A DNA stretch of 64,000 nt from Candidatus Methylobacter titanis (GCA_029946125.1 JAQSDX010000001.1:62001-126000); one strand, 5' to 3'. Positions 53,646-63,295 are shown, counted from the first letter of the stretch. Notes: generated from the sequence alone by a model not told the origin. Program-made: numbers and translations.

Positions 53646-54950
53646 TCACAGCGATTTTTGTGCGGCAAACAGCACGCACATATGCCGATAGGCCAGCCAT
53701 TTCAGGCTGGAAAATAACAGCAGGGTAGGCACGGCGTAAGCCATAGCAACACCGGTTGAACCGTAGCGAGCGCCTAGAATAAAACTCAGGGCTATCATGC
53801 TAAGCGCAGCCAGTGACATTAAACTAACGACTAAACGATTGCGCCCCATAAATTGCAAATAATACGGCGAGTCGGAAAATAGGGTGCTAAATGCGGCTCC
53901 GAATGCGCTGATAAATAAAGCCTGATAGCCTTGAGAATAATTGGCACCAAACAGATCAATTATTTCCTGCCCCCAAATACCGATAATACTCAGGAAAACT
54001 GCGATGAAGCAGGCAATCAAACGCATGCGTTTACCCAGTAAAGCCTTGATAGCATCCTGGTCGCGACGCTCGAGTAAAACTACCAGCATCGGCAGATAAT
54101 AACGATTGGTCGAGGTGCCGATCAGAGAAATCAAGGCTACTGTGTTCATCGCAACAGCATAAGTTCCGGCTTCCGCCTGTGAGGGATATAATATTTCCAG
54201 GATGATAATGCCGCCGCTGGTGAGCAAGGTCATCATTAAGCTGCTTATCAACAAGGGAAGCGAGTTTTTCAGCCACCAGCGCTGACCTTTTGAGTTGGCT
54301 TTTGCCGGTCTAAGTTCTCTTGGACTGGCAGCTCGCGCCGTAATCAGCATTAGTATCAGCGTCAAACACCAGGCTGTGCCAAAACACAGCACCGCAGAAA
54401 CCGCGGTTATCTTAAGCTGAGCATAGGGTAAAGCGATAATCAACAGCAAAAATACTGAAGGCAGAAAAAAACGATACAAAGCCAAAGCCAGGATTTGTAC
54501 ACCGTAGACGGTAATGACTTCAATCAAAAACAAACACAGCGCAATCACCGGCAAAAAACCGGCGTAAATGACAATTGCGATGTGAAAATCAGCCTCTTGC
54601 AAGGCCAAAAAGGTTTCCAATCCCAAGCCGAGTATGCCCAGCAACAGTATGCTGAACAGAAAGATAGCCCGCATTGAAAACAGCAAAAATCCACGCAGAC
54701 GCGGCCAGTTTTCGCGCTCGATATACAGGGCGATCAGACGCAGGGCGTACTTTTCCAGTCCCATGGTTGCCAGCGTCGACAGCAGCGTGACAGTGGAAAT
54801 AGCGACACTGTAATCACCAAAAGCGTCGATAGCCAGATGCCTGGCCAGAAAAATATTCGCCCAATACATCAGCGCATAATTACAGAAGCTCAAGCCAAAC
54901 AGCATCATGGAACTGAAATTATTGGGTTGGACAGAAAATTTTGGGTTCAA
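53646..54950 (-). CDS. Polysaccharide/lipid flippase (MATE-like superfamily)
   Basis: A 434-residue integral membrane protein with about 12 hydrophobic segments, for example LFGLSFCNYALMYWANIFLA, LIGTSTNRYYLPMLVVLLER-type loops and LIEVITVYGVQILAL. The pattern matches Wzx-type oligosaccharide or teichoic-type translocases. Neighbouring genes give no clue to the substrate. Confidence 0.8.
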   Translation of the reverse strand: MNPKFSVQPNNFSSMMLFGLSFCNYALMYWANIFLARHLAIDAFGDYSVAISTVTLLSTLATMGLEKYALRLIALYIERENWPRLRGFLLFSMRAIFLFSILLLGILGLGLETFLALQEADFHIAIVIYAGFLPVIALCLFLIEVITVYGVQILALALYRFFLPSVFLLLIIALPYAQLKITAVSAVLCFGTAWCLTLILMLITARAASPRELRPAKANSKGQRWWLKNSLPLLISSLMMTLLTSGGIIILEILYPSQAEAGTYAVAMNTVALISLIGTSTNRYYLPMLVVLLERRDQDAIKALLGKRMRLIACFIAVFLSIIGIWGQEIIDLFGANYSQGYQALFISAFGAAFSTLFSDSPYYLQFMGRNRLVVSLMSLAALSMIALSFILGARYGSTGVAMAYAVPTLLLFSSLKWLAYRHMCVLFAAQKSL

Positions 54951-55625
54951 TATAAATCCATTAAATTGATGGGTAGTGTTTCAGGGTCGGAAGGTGAAAA
55001 GCCCCGAAGCACATTGTTAATGATGGATGTCTAGTGATGCCATATATCTTAAGTGTTAATTCGTTCATTCAGCACCACTAGAGCCTCTTATGTATGTGTC
55101 TTTTCTTTTCCATATAAATCAATTACTTCAATCGTAATGTTGTCATTCGGTGCGGTGACTAGAAAATCCTCAATTGTTTTCATAATGACATGATCGATAA
55201 ATTTGGCTTTACTCGCAGTAATGCTGCTGTTTGCCTTAATGGTATTGCGACCAAGAACACCAGGATTCCGGAAGGAATATCATGTTTAGATGACGGTAGT
55301 GGTATTGAGCGTATTTGTGTATCGCGTTAATAATCCTTTAGTTCTAAAGCGGGCGTACATTGATGCCACGGGTTATTCTTGAAGGGATAGTGAGTCTTTG
55401 GCAGGCAACCATTAAAGACCATCATCCTAGCCCCTTAAGCTTTCAATAACCTTTCACAATTTTTCGAGTACGTCATGTTGACGCAACGGCTCATTCTAGC
55501 TACAGATTTTTTGTTGTTGAAAAGAGAATAAGTAACGTGCTGTTTTTTTACTAGGAATCACAATAAAGCCGAACAACGAATTTTGGATTGTTGTAGATTT
55601 GCAAATTATTTGATGATTTGTTGCT
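54951..55625. other. Long intergenic region with a short open fragment
   Basis: These 675 bases have no complete gene. On the minus strand a frame without stops (roughly 55084-55283) reads ...NPGVLGRNTIKANSSITASK..., ending DLYGKEKTHT; a stop lies just upstream and there is no good start. It may be a remnant of a lost gene. Nothing else is recognised until the Pho box. Confidence 0.4.
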
Positions 55626-55681
55626 CTGTAACCAAACTGTAACAAATCTGTCATTAAGCTGTCATGTAATTTTCTTATTCT
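55626..55681 (+). promoter_or_regulatory. Four-unit Pho box and -10 element
   Basis: Four tandem 11-base units, each starting CTGTAAC or CTGTCAT (55626, 55637, 55648, 55659), match the PhoB binding repeat (CTGTCAT every 11 bases). A TATTCT -10-like element starts at 55676, 7 bases after the last unit, so PhoB would replace the -35 region. It directly precedes the porin gene. Confidence 0.8.
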
Positions 55682-55716
55682 TGCCCCGACCTTTTCGACA
55701 ACAACCAGAGCAAAAA

Positions 55717-57204
55717 ATGAAAATATCTAAACTTACATTGGCAATTGCTACCGTTTTAGGTGCGAGCGTCACATCCGGCGCTTTTGCCATGGATCTTTAT
55801 GTAGATACCAAAACCAAGCAAATTTTTGCAGAACCGGGCCGTGGACGGGAACTGATGGGTGCTTTCGAGAAGGTTCAAGATGCTCCTGCGAAAATAGCTG
55901 AGAAATTAGATGAAGCGGAAATTAAAGCTATTCGCGAAGATTTGGCATTAAAAGATAATGCGATTAAAGCATTACAAGAGCACAAAGAAGAATCTACGGG
56001 GCCCGATTCGGTTAATGTTAAGCTGGACAAGAAAGGCCTTAACTTTGAAACAAAGGATAAAAACTTCAAGTTTAAGCTGGGTGGCCGTATTCAGGCCGAT
56101 GCGAATTACAGCAGCAATGATAACTTTGTTACCAGAGGTACAAACAATCATGTTGAAGCCAATGACGGCACGGAATTTCGTCGCGGACGTATAGACTTTA
56201 CCGGTACTTTCTTTAAAGACTGGAACTTTAAAACCCAGGCGGACTTCGCTGATAACGGCGTCGCGATGAAGGATTTATTTATACAATACACTGGCTTAGG
56301 TTTCATGAGCGCTACTGTTGGTCAACAGAAACAAAACTTCAGTCGTGAATTGCTCGAAAGCTCTAATGATTTGATGTTTACCGAGCGTTCCTTAATGAAC
56401 GTATTAAACGCTCCGGTGGTTGATCGTGCGATCGGTCTGAATCTTCAAAGTGAAGCCAAAAAAGGCTATACCGCTGCGCTCGGTATTTATGGCGACACCA
56501 TTACCGCCAATAAGCCAGCCGCACCTAACAAAGGTGACGAAGGCTGGGGTATTTCAGGACGCGCTACTTATGCGCCGATTGAAGAGAAAACTAAAGTTGT
56601 GCATTTAGGTGTCGCAGGTAATTACCGGGCACCAAACGCTGACGATAAGGTTCTGGATAGCGGCTTACATTATGTATATGAAACCAATCATATGTCTAAC
56701 CTTAACTTGATAGATACGAAAGTAACTGGTGTTAACAATATCAAAATGATGGGCTTAGAAGCTGCCGGACTTTATGGGCCTGTTTCAGTAGGAGCAGAAT
56801 ATACGCGCACTTGGCTTGATCGTAAAAATGGCGGCACTAATCTGGAATTAGATGGCTGGTATGCAGACGCTGCATGGACTATTACCGGTGAATCACGCCA
56901 GTACAAACAAGGTCGGTTTTATAAAGTTGATCCGGCGAAGAATTTCAGTTTTAAAAATGGCGGCTTGGGTGCATGGGAACTTGCGACCCGTTACTCTGAT
57001 GTTGATTTAAACGATGGCGCTTTTCACGGCGGCAAAATATCAAATGTCACTGTCGCTTTAAACTGGTACCTTAACAGCAATATCCGCTTGATGGCTGATT
57101 ACACCCGAGCATTTAATATGACTCATCCTGCTGTTACTACCGCTACAGGTGGTGATCCGGATAATAATGATACCTTTACTATACGTACACAATTGGCGTA
57201 CTAA
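55717..57204 (+). CDS. Phosphate-selective porin OprP/OprO-like
   Basis: A 495-residue outer-membrane porin with a signal peptide (KLTLAIATVLGASVTSGAFA). An N-terminal coiled-coil stretch (DEAEIKAIREDLALKDNAI) is followed by a beta-barrel with KFKLGGRIQADANYSSND, FRRGRIDFTGTFFKDW and the aromatic C-terminal end FTIRTQLAY. The start at 55717 gives a standard signal peptide. The four-unit Pho box argues for induction in phosphate starvation. Confidence 0.85.
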   Translation: MKISKLTLAIATVLGASVTSGAFAMDLYVDTKTKQIFAEPGRGRELMGAFEKVQDAPAKIAEKLDEAEIKAIREDLALKDNAIKALQEHKEESTGPDSVNVKLDKKGLNFETKDKNFKFKLGGRIQADANYSSNDNFVTRGTNNHVEANDGTEFRRGRIDFTGTFFKDWNFKTQADFADNGVAMKDLFIQYTGLGFMSATVGQQKQNFSRELLESSNDLMFTERSLMNVLNAPVVDRAIGLNLQSEAKKGYTAALGIYGDTITANKPAAPNKGDEGWGISGRATYAPIEEKTKVVHLGVAGNYRAPNADDKVLDSGLHYVYETNHMSNLNLIDTKVTGVNNIKMMGLEAAGLYGPVSVGAEYTRTWLDRKNGGTNLELDGWYADAAWTITGESRQYKQGRFYKVDPAKNFSFKNGGLGAWELATRYSDVDLNDGAFHGGKISNVTVALNWYLNSNIRLMADYTRAFNMTHPAVTTATGGDPDNNDTFTIRTQLAY

Positions 57205-57231
57205 ATAGATCAGGGCTTAGTTAGTTAGATA

Positions 57232-57266
57232 AAAAGCCGCGCTGGATTTCCAGTGCGGCTTTTTTT
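57232..57266 (+). terminator. Rho-independent terminator after the porin gene
   Basis: A stem of about 12 bp (AAAGCCGCGCTGG-ATTT-CCAGTGCGGCTTT, one G-T pair) followed by a run of T, directly after the porin gene. It argues that the downstream gene has its own promoter. Confidence 0.9.
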
Positions 57267-57326
57267 ATGGTCAATATTTCATATATGATGAGCGGTTTAA
57301 AAATCTGTCACCAAACGAGGTTAGCG

Positions 57327-58850
57327 TTGAAAGTTAGTCACATCATTAAATTTTTACCTGTTTTATGGCTGGCGGGATGCACATTGGCTCCTGTTAACTC
57401 CACTAGCCATTGGACTATAGAGCCGGTCAGCGACTATGATTCCGGGTATAAAAAAGGCACAGAAATCGTCAGTGTGCAGCAATCCACGTTGCGGGCGGTA
57501 CTCAGTAACTTCGAAAGTGGCGAAGTGGATGTACTGGATGTCAGTCAACCTGGGCGCTTGCACAGAAAAGCCCGTTTCAATCTTAAACTCAGCCAGGGCG
57601 AAGAACTAACTTCGGTTGCCTTTCATCCTTCTCTGGATCTGTTTGCAGCGGTTGTCGATGCCGGTAACCGTCCCGGCAGGCTGGAGATTCGTTCGGCAAC
57701 GACAGGGCTGTTGGTGGATCGTATCGTCATCGGCTTTGGGTCGGATGCGGTGGTTTTTTCCGAAAACGGCAAGCTTGCGATGATCGCCAATGAAGGCGAG
57801 GATTTTCTGTTTGAGCCGTCAAGCAAACAATTTTTCACTCCGGAAGGCAGTGTTTCAATCGTGCATTTGAGTCAATCCGGGCATATTGTGAGCCACAAAA
57901 ACCTGGAGCTGGCTAACATGACCAATCAGGAGGGTTTTGTCATCACCGAAGGCGGGCGGTTCCTGGAAAGGGAAATCGACTGGAATGGCGATGGCATCAT
58001 TAGCAAGAACATGGATTTCGATGGTAATGGCGTTATTGAAAAGAAAAAGGTCGTCTTGGGTTATTTTGAAGGACACGATGTGTTCGGTACCGAAACCAAG
58101 GGCGAAAAGAAAATATTCATTCCGATAAAAAACCGTTCGCCAGCTTTATTAGAGCCGGAATATATTGCGATTACCCCTGATTCAAGTAAAGCCTATGTAA
58201 CCTTGCAGGAAAATAATGCGGTGGCGGTGGTCGATTTAGTCAACGAGCAGGTTATCAGCTATTACGGCCTGGGCGTGACTGAACATAAAACCGATGCCCG
58301 CTATGACGGTTGGGTGAATTTTGATGAATCGATGGCGGGCTTGCGTGAACCCGATGGAATTACCACGGTGGGCAATGGCCGTTATTTTGTCACCGCCGAT
58401 GAAGGCGATAGCGATTCGGATATTTCTATGCCAATTGACGGCCAGCCGACCGGCGGCGGTCGTTCGGTCAGTGTTTTCGATGCGGCGACAGGAGTCTTGT
58501 TAGGCGATACCGGCAACCAGCTTGATGAGTTTGCCTTCGCTAATAAAGTTTACCCGGAGCTTCGCAGCAACAAAAAAGGCTCGGAACCGGAAATGCTGGT
58601 TGCTTTCGATCTGGACGGCATACCGTATGTTGCCGTTGGCATGGAAAGAGCCGGTGCGGTTGAATTGATTTCCTTGGCTGATCCTGTTCATCCTAAAGTC
58701 GTCGCTTTGGGCAAGATTAGCGGCGATGAAGACAAGTCGCCTGAAGGCATCGCCCATTTTGTCGTGGATGGCGAGCATTATCTGCTGACGGCCAATGAAA
58801 TGAACGGAACGGTTGAGTGTTTTAAAATCGTTCGGCAAGGCGCTGATTAG
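57327..58850 (+). CDS. Choice-of-anchor I-type lipoprotein with calcium-loop motifs
   Basis: About 507 residues. I choose the TTG at 57327, which has a GAGG site 6 bases upstream and gives the leader KVSHIIKFLPVLWLAGC, a lipoprotein signal. An ATG at 57267 lies directly at the end of the terminator T-run and seems less likely. The body reads as a beta-propeller-like choice-of-anchor I domain (VEISL-type repeats; EPEYIAITPDSSKAYVTLQE). Two EF-hand-like loops, DWNGDGII and DFDGNGVI, sit in the middle. Likely exported; substrate unknown. Confidence 0.75.
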   Translation: MKVSHIIKFLPVLWLAGCTLAPVNSTSHWTIEPVSDYDSGYKKGTEIVSVQQSTLRAVLSNFESGEVDVLDVSQPGRLHRKARFNLKLSQGEELTSVAFHPSLDLFAAVVDAGNRPGRLEIRSATTGLLVDRIVIGFGSDAVVFSENGKLAMIANEGEDFLFEPSSKQFFTPEGSVSIVHLSQSGHIVSHKNLELANMTNQEGFVITEGGRFLEREIDWNGDGIISKNMDFDGNGVIEKKKVVLGYFEGHDVFGTETKGEKKIFIPIKNRSPALLEPEYIAITPDSSKAYVTLQENNAVAVVDLVNEQVISYYGLGVTEHKTDARYDGWVNFDESMAGLREPDGITTVGNGRYFVTADEGDSDSDISMPIDGQPTGGGRSVSVFDAATGVLLGDTGNQLDEFAFANKVYPELRSNKKGSEPEMLVAFDLDGIPYVAVGMERAGAVELISLADPVHPKVVALGKISGDEDKSPEGIAHFVVDGEHYLLTANEMNGTVECFKIVRQGAD

Positions 58851-58912
58851 GGGCATACTAAAAAAGTACGTGGGCCGCGCTTTTCTGTCCACCAAATTGA
58901 TGATGAGTAAAC

Positions 58913-58935
58913 GGTGGGCAAAAAAACTGCCCACC
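58913..58935. repeat. GGTGGGCA hairpin repeat
   Basis: A perfect 8-bp hairpin (GGTGGGCA-AAAAAAC-TGCCCACC) between two convergent genes. It could end transcripts and resembles dispersed repeats of other bacteria. Confidence 0.5.
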
Positions 58936-58964
58936 CTATGCCTTTGTCTACAAATCCAATATTC

Positions 58965-59282
58965 TTAGTCATGCCCCATTATGTTTAACTGGGCGCGCAG
59001 GTTTTCAAGCTCTTCGATCAAGTCCAGCGCCAGTGCAATACCGGCCAGATTAACGCCCAGATCATGCTGTAACCTTAGCGCCGAACGTACCCGCACCAGG
59101 CTGGCCCCTGAAAAACGCCATAAATGTATCTCATCTCCTTGCGGCTCGATAATGCTTTCTTCAACCAGGCTGATAACCCATTCTGCATGCACGCCGCAAG
59201 CCTGGCACAATTGTTCCAACGTCAGACTGTCATCTTCAATGACGGTTCCGGTATGTACTGGCAATAAGTCATGTGAATTCAT
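58965..59282 (-). CDS. cbpM: Chaperone modulator CbpM
   Basis: A 105-residue MerR-like helical protein that inhibits CbpA. The pattern LTLEQLCQACGVHAEWVISLVEE and the C-terminal helix LIEELENLRAQL match CbpM. It follows cbpA in the same operon by 5 bases, as in E. coli. Confidence 0.9.
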   Translation of the reverse strand: MNSHDLLPVHTGTVIEDDSLTLEQLCQACGVHAEWVISLVEESIIEPQGDEIHLWRFSGASLVRVRSALRLQHDLGVNLAGIALALDLIEELENLRAQLNIMGHD

Positions 59283-59287
59283 TGGCG

Positions 59288-60235
59288 TTATACCCCCAGA
59301 GATAGACGCGGATTAAAATCAAGTTCTTGCTGCATTTTTTGGTAGATGACTTTGGCGTGCTCGGTGTTGGCAGGCGGCAGCGCGATTTGCAGCACTACAA
59401 AAAAATCGCCCGGTGTTTTGGCCGGTAGTCCACGACCTTTTAAGCGCAGTTTTGTGCCTTGCCGGGAATTGGGCGGGATTTTCAGGTCAATATTCCCTTC
59501 CGGTGTCGGTACTTTGATTTTAGCGCCTAAGGCCGCTTCCCAAGGCGTGACCGGCAGATCCAGATAAATGTCGGTTCCTGAAACCCGATACAGCGGGTGG
59601 CTGTTAAAGGCTATTTCAAGCAGCAGGTCACCGGCTTTACCGCCGCCTGAGCCTGGGTCGCCCTGACCTGACAGGCGTATGTGTTGTCCGGGTTTAATGC
59701 CTTTGGGGATTTTGATGTTCAGGCTACGGTGCTTGACCTGTATATAGCCTTGCGCATCCATTCCCGGGGTGCTGAGGGAAATATTCCGTGTCGAGCCGTG
59801 AATGCTGTCTTCCAGATCGATATAAATTTTTGCATGACTGTCCTGCCCACGCTGATCGAAACCACGTTGCCCCTGAGCGGATGGGCGGAATCCGGCGCGA
59901 CCGAATAATTGTTCAAAAAAATCGCTAAAGGTGCTGGCGTCGCCGCCGGTAAAGCCGCCGCCTTTGAATTCGAAGCCCTCATCCCAGTTTGGCGGCGGCC
60001 TGAATTCCTCGCCGGCTTTCCAGTTCGTGCCCAGTTTATCGTAAGCGGCTCTTTTTTGAGGATCTTTGAGTACTTCGTAAGCCTCGCCCAGTTCCTTGAA
60101 TTTTGCCTCGGCATCCTTTTCCTTGCTGACATCGGGATGATACTTGCGCGCCAGTTTACGATAGGCACGCTTGACGTCGTCCTGAGTCGAGGTTCTGGAT
60201 AGCCCCATGATCTTGTAGTAATCTTTATATTGCAT
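59288..60235 (-). CDS. cbpA: Curved DNA-binding J-domain chaperone CbpA
   Basis: A 315-residue DnaJ-like co-chaperone. J domain (KDYYKIMGLSRTSTQDDVKR, with HPD in YHPDVSKEKD), G/F-rich linker, then two substrate-binding beta domains (IKIPKGIKPGQHIRLSGQGD; LKLRGRGLPAKTPGDFFVVL-type). No zinc-finger cysteines, as expected for CbpA. Confidence 0.93.
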   Translation of the reverse strand: MQYKDYYKIMGLSRTSTQDDVKRAYRKLARKYHPDVSKEKDAEAKFKELGEAYEVLKDPQKRAAYDKLGTNWKAGEEFRPPPNWDEGFEFKGGGFTGGDASTFSDFFEQLFGRAGFRPSAQGQRGFDQRGQDSHAKIYIDLEDSIHGSTRNISLSTPGMDAQGYIQVKHRSLNIKIPKGIKPGQHIRLSGQGDPGSGGGKAGDLLLEIAFNSHPLYRVSGTDIYLDLPVTPWEAALGAKIKVPTPEGNIDLKIPPNSRQGTKLRLKGRGLPAKTPGDFFVVLQIALPPANTEHAKVIYQKMQQELDFNPRLSLGV

Positions 60236-60310
60236 GCTGCCCGTCCGATGACGTGAATTTGCCTGGAAAATTATATTTCTACATTACCTAAATCGCTTAA
60301 TGGCAAGCTT

Positions 60311-60904
60311 TCAGCTTAGGCGACTGGCCCGATAGGCGCGCATTAAGGCGACAAATGCCAGAAAATCGTACAGGCCGTGAATCACTATGGGAATTAATAA
60401 ATTCCTGTCGCCGCTATAATCCATCGCTAAGCTTAAATAAATCCCCACTAAAGCTGCCAGCACCGCATAAAGCGGGGTCACGGCATGAGCCAGTCCAAAA
60501 ATAATATTGCTGCCGACTAGGCCGGCGGTCATTCCCCAGGACGATTCTATCCAGGGCTGGATAACGCCGCGAAACAGCAGCTCTTCGGAAAGCCCTGCAA
60601 TCGATGCCAGCATCAATAAATCAGCCCAGTGATAACGCTGCAAGCTGGGGCCTAAGGTTTCAAACAGCAGGTTTTTAATCTTGATTACCGAGTCTATCCG
60701 CATCTGCTCTAGGCTTAACAGCAATAAAAATAAAGGCATAGCCCCTATTACGCCGTAAGCGATGGCGGTTTCTGAAAAATGCAGGTAAGCGAAAGGGTTG
60801 ATGTTGGCGAGCCAGCCTAACGCTATCGCAACCGGAATCAGCGTCGCTTCAAAAGAACAGGCCTTTTTAAAAAAATCGTCGGGGTTGAACGAAGATTTAT
60901 CCAT
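60311..60904 (-). CDS. CPBP family intramembrane metalloprotease
   Basis: A 197-residue membrane protein of the CAAX/CPBP protease family. Motif 1 is EELLFRGVIQPW (zinc-binding Glu-Glu and Arg), motif 2 FGLAHAV and motif 3 VIHGLYDF supply the His residues. About five membrane segments. Substrate unknown. Confidence 0.85.
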   Translation of the reverse strand: MDKSSFNPDDFFKKACSFEATLIPVAIALGWLANINPFAYLHFSETAIAYGVIGAMPLFLLLLSLEQMRIDSVIKIKNLLFETLGPSLQRYHWADLLMLASIAGLSEELLFRGVIQPWIESSWGMTAGLVGSNIIFGLAHAVTPLYAVLAALVGIYLSLAMDYSGDRNLLIPIVIHGLYDFLAFVALMRAYRASRLS

Positions 60905-60998
60905 GGGTTTTATTGGTGCAGTCAGCGCAGTAAGAAAACCACATTCTAATCAAAAATGGTTAAAATAGCCGTTTTGATTCATTACTGTGACTGACCCT

Positions 60999-61256
60999 AT
61001 GCTGTGTTTTATTTATAAAAGCCTGAAAAAAGAACATCTTTATCTGTATGTCGATAAAAAAGACGATTTTTCGAAGGTACCGGAAGCGCTGTTCAACAGC
61101 TTTGGCAAAATGGAATTTGTGATGGATTTGGCGTTGACGCCGGAACGCAAACTGGCCAAGGAGGAAGCCGGAAAAGTGATTGACAGCCTGATGGCGAAAG
61201 GTTTTTTCGTGCAGCTGCCGCCGGTTCACATACCGATGCCGCTGAAGATTCAATAG
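60999..61256 (+). CDS. YcgL domain protein
   Basis: An 85-residue small cytoplasmic protein of the YcgL family: MLCFIYKSLKKEHLYLYV, then DDFSKVPEALFNSFGKMEF. I start at ATG 60999 because the family begins this way; GTG 60987 is an alternative. Function unknown. Confidence 0.88.
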   Translation: MLCFIYKSLKKEHLYLYVDKKDDFSKVPEALFNSFGKMEFVMDLALTPERKLAKEEAGKVIDSLMAKGFFVQLPPVHIPMPLKIQ

Positions 61257-61270
61257 CTTGGGCTGATAAA

Positions 61271-61311
61271 GAGCGACTGCCAAAAGTAGGCGCTTTAAGC
61301 GAAGTCGCCCC
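61271..61311. repeat. GCGACT/AGTCGC dispersed repeat
   Basis: A 6-bp inverted repeat GCGACT / AGTCGC spanning about 36 bases, with the rest GCCAAAAGTAGGCGC in between. Related sequences are in the DUF58 gene (13655) and at 8879. Confidence 0.45.
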
Positions 61312-61316
61312 TAAAT

Positions 61317-61883
61317 TTACGCTTTCGGCAAGGTAACCCCGGTCTGTCCCTGATACTTGCCGCCCCGGTCTTTGTAGGAGGTTTCGCACACTTCATCGCC
61401 GCCGAAAAACAGCATTTGCGCTACGCCTTCATTGGCATAGATTTTTGCGGGCAGCGTCGTGGTATTGGAAAACTCCAGCGTCACATGGCCTTCCCATTCG
61501 GGCTCTAAAGGCGTTACATTGACAATGATGCCGCATCTTGCATAAGTCGATTTTCCCAGACAAATTGTTAATACGTCGCGCGGAATACGGAAGTATTCGA
61601 CCGTTCTGGCCAAGGCGAATGAGTTCGGCGGAATAATGCAGACATCGGACTTAACATCGACAAAGCTGTTCGAGTCGAAATCTTTGGGGTCGACGATCGC
61701 GGAATTGATATTGGTGAAAATTTTGAATTCGTCTGAACACCGGACATCATAGCCGTAACTAGAGGTGCCGTAGGAAATGACCCGGCCGCGTTCCGAATCC
61801 CTGACCTGGCCGCTTTCAAACGGCTCGATCATGCCCTGTTGTTCCGCCATGCGGCGTATCCATTTGTCCGATTTAATGCTCAT
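61317..61883 (-). CDS. dcd: dCTP deaminase
   Basis: Dcd converts dCTP to dUTP. The 188-residue protein has [51 protein letters not shown] and the C-terminal [13 protein letters not shown]. It is next to mrp on the same strand, separated by a heptad repeat. Confidence 0.95.
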   Translation of the reverse strand: MSIKSDKWIRRMAEQQGMIEPFESGQVRDSERGRVISYGTSSYGYDVRCSDEFKIFTNINSAIVDPKDFDSNSFVDVKSDVCIIPPNSFALARTVEYFRIPRDVLTICLGKSTYARCGIIVNVTPLEPEWEGHVTLEFSNTTTLPAKIYANEGVAQMLFFGGDEVCETSYKDRGGKYQGQTGVTLPKA

Positions 61884-61936
61884 GCTGTACTAACGACCCA
61901 GTGTTAAAACGGTCAATTTTCACACAGAGATTCGAT

Positions 61937-62010
61937 AGGCACAAGGCGAAAGGCGAAAGACAACGGCCGCTGTGTTTTCCTTGTGCCTTGAACCCTTGCG
62001 CTTTGCGCCT
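61937..62010. repeat. Heptad repeat, inverted arrays
   Basis: Left array AGGCACAAGGCGAAAGGCGA with the unit AAGGCGA twice, then a spacer, then an inverted array (CCTTGTGCCTTGAACCCTTG and CGCTTTGCGCC). Same class as 26199-26287 and the repeats in the pseudopilin leaders. It lies between mrp and dcd. Confidence 0.65.
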
Positions 62011-62015
62011 GTTTT

Positions 62016-63107
62016 TCAGGTATTTTGCACCACGATAGTGGGGAATTTGGTGGTGAAATCCTTGGCCTTTAACGCCAGTCTTGCTGCTGTTTTACGGGCG
62101 ATTTGCCGGTAAATTTGCGCAGCTCGACCGTCCGGGTCGGCAACGACAGTCGGTCTGCCGGAATCGGCAAATTGCCGGATACTTATGTCCAAAGGCAGGG
62201 AGCCCAGAAACTCGATCCGGTTGCGCTCTGCCATCGCCAGCCCGCCGCCTGCACCGAAAATGGCTTCTTCGTGACCGCAGTTGCTGCAAATATGCATGCT
62301 CATGTTTTCAACCAGACCCAACACCGGCACGTTGACTTTCTCGAACATGCCTAAGCCACGCTGGGCGTCGATCAGCGCAATATCCTGCGGCGTGGTGACG
62401 ATAATTGCGCCGCTGACCGGAATCTGTTGCGACAAGGTTAACTGAATATCGCCGGTACCCGGCGGTAAATCGACAATCAGATAATCCAGCTTGTCCCAGT
62501 TGGTGTCTTTAAGCAGCTGCTGCAAAGCGGTGGTGACCATCGGGCCACGCCAGATCATGGCTTGATCGGCTTCCACCAGATAGCCGATAGAAATGGTCTG
62601 TATGCCGTATGCAACCTTAGGCATCATGGTTTTCTTGTCTTTACTTTCAGGATAACCTGAAAGACCGAGCATCATCGGGATGCTGGGTCCGTAAATGTCT
62701 GCGTCCAGAATGCCGACATTAGCGCCTTCTGCAGCCAGCGCCAGAGCCAGATTGACCGCCGTCGTCGATTTGCCGACGCCGCCTTTGCCGGAGGCCACCG
62801 CGATAATGTTTTTGACGTTGGGCAGCGGTTTTAATGCCTGTTGCACGGCATGGGATACGATTTTTACGGTCACGTCAACATTGACATCGCCGATACCGAC
62901 CAGGGTTTTCAGATGCTCTTCAACCTCGGCTTTAAGTTGGGCCAGGTAGCTTTTGGCAGGATAGCCCAGCTCCAGTTTTACGCTGACATTGTTGCCCTCT
63001 ATGGTGATGGCTTTAACCGACTTTGCAGAAACCAGATCGGCTCCATTGTGGGGGTCGATAAATGTTTGCAGTAGATCTTCTACAGCTGTTTTTTCGATGC
63101 TCGCCAT
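62016..63107 (-). CDS. mrp: Iron-sulfur cluster carrier protein Mrp/ApbC
   Basis: A 363-residue P-loop ATPase that carries and delivers Fe-S clusters. N-terminal DUF59-type domain, then the deviant Walker A VASGKGGVGKSTTAVNLALA, the switch DIYGPSIPMMLG, VDLPPGTGDIQLTL and the cluster motif CSNCGHEEAIFG. Divergent from metG, as in E. coli. Confidence 0.94.
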   Translation of the reverse strand: MASIEKTAVEDLLQTFIDPHNGADLVSAKSVKAITIEGNNVSVKLELGYPAKSYLAQLKAEVEEHLKTLVGIGDVNVDVTVKIVSHAVQQALKPLPNVKNIIAVASGKGGVGKSTTAVNLALALAAEGANVGILDADIYGPSIPMMLGLSGYPESKDKKTMMPKVAYGIQTISIGYLVEADQAMIWRGPMVTTALQQLLKDTNWDKLDYLIVDLPPGTGDIQLTLSQQIPVSGAIIVTTPQDIALIDAQRGLGMFEKVNVPVLGLVENMSMHICSNCGHEEAIFGAGGGLAMAERNRIEFLGSLPLDISIRQFADSGRPTVVADPDGRAAQIYRQIARKTAARLALKAKDFTTKFPTIVVQNT

Positions 63108-63295
63108 GCGGATGCTCCCTAAAGGTAAATAAAATACGCCTGGTTAATAACCAAGTATTAAACTCAAGATATAAATCATTTTACCGATTTCAACACACTA
63201 TTGCACTTATTAGCGGCTTGATAATCACTGATTGCTTTTATTTTATGCCATAATACAAAGCTATTTTTGCCTTCGAATTGTTTGCACTTTACACT

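Noticed and set aside
57267-57326. ATG start of the choice-of-anchor lipoprotein
   Set aside because: It sits at the end of the porin terminator T-run; the TTG at 57327 has a good ribosome site and gives a lipoprotein signal.
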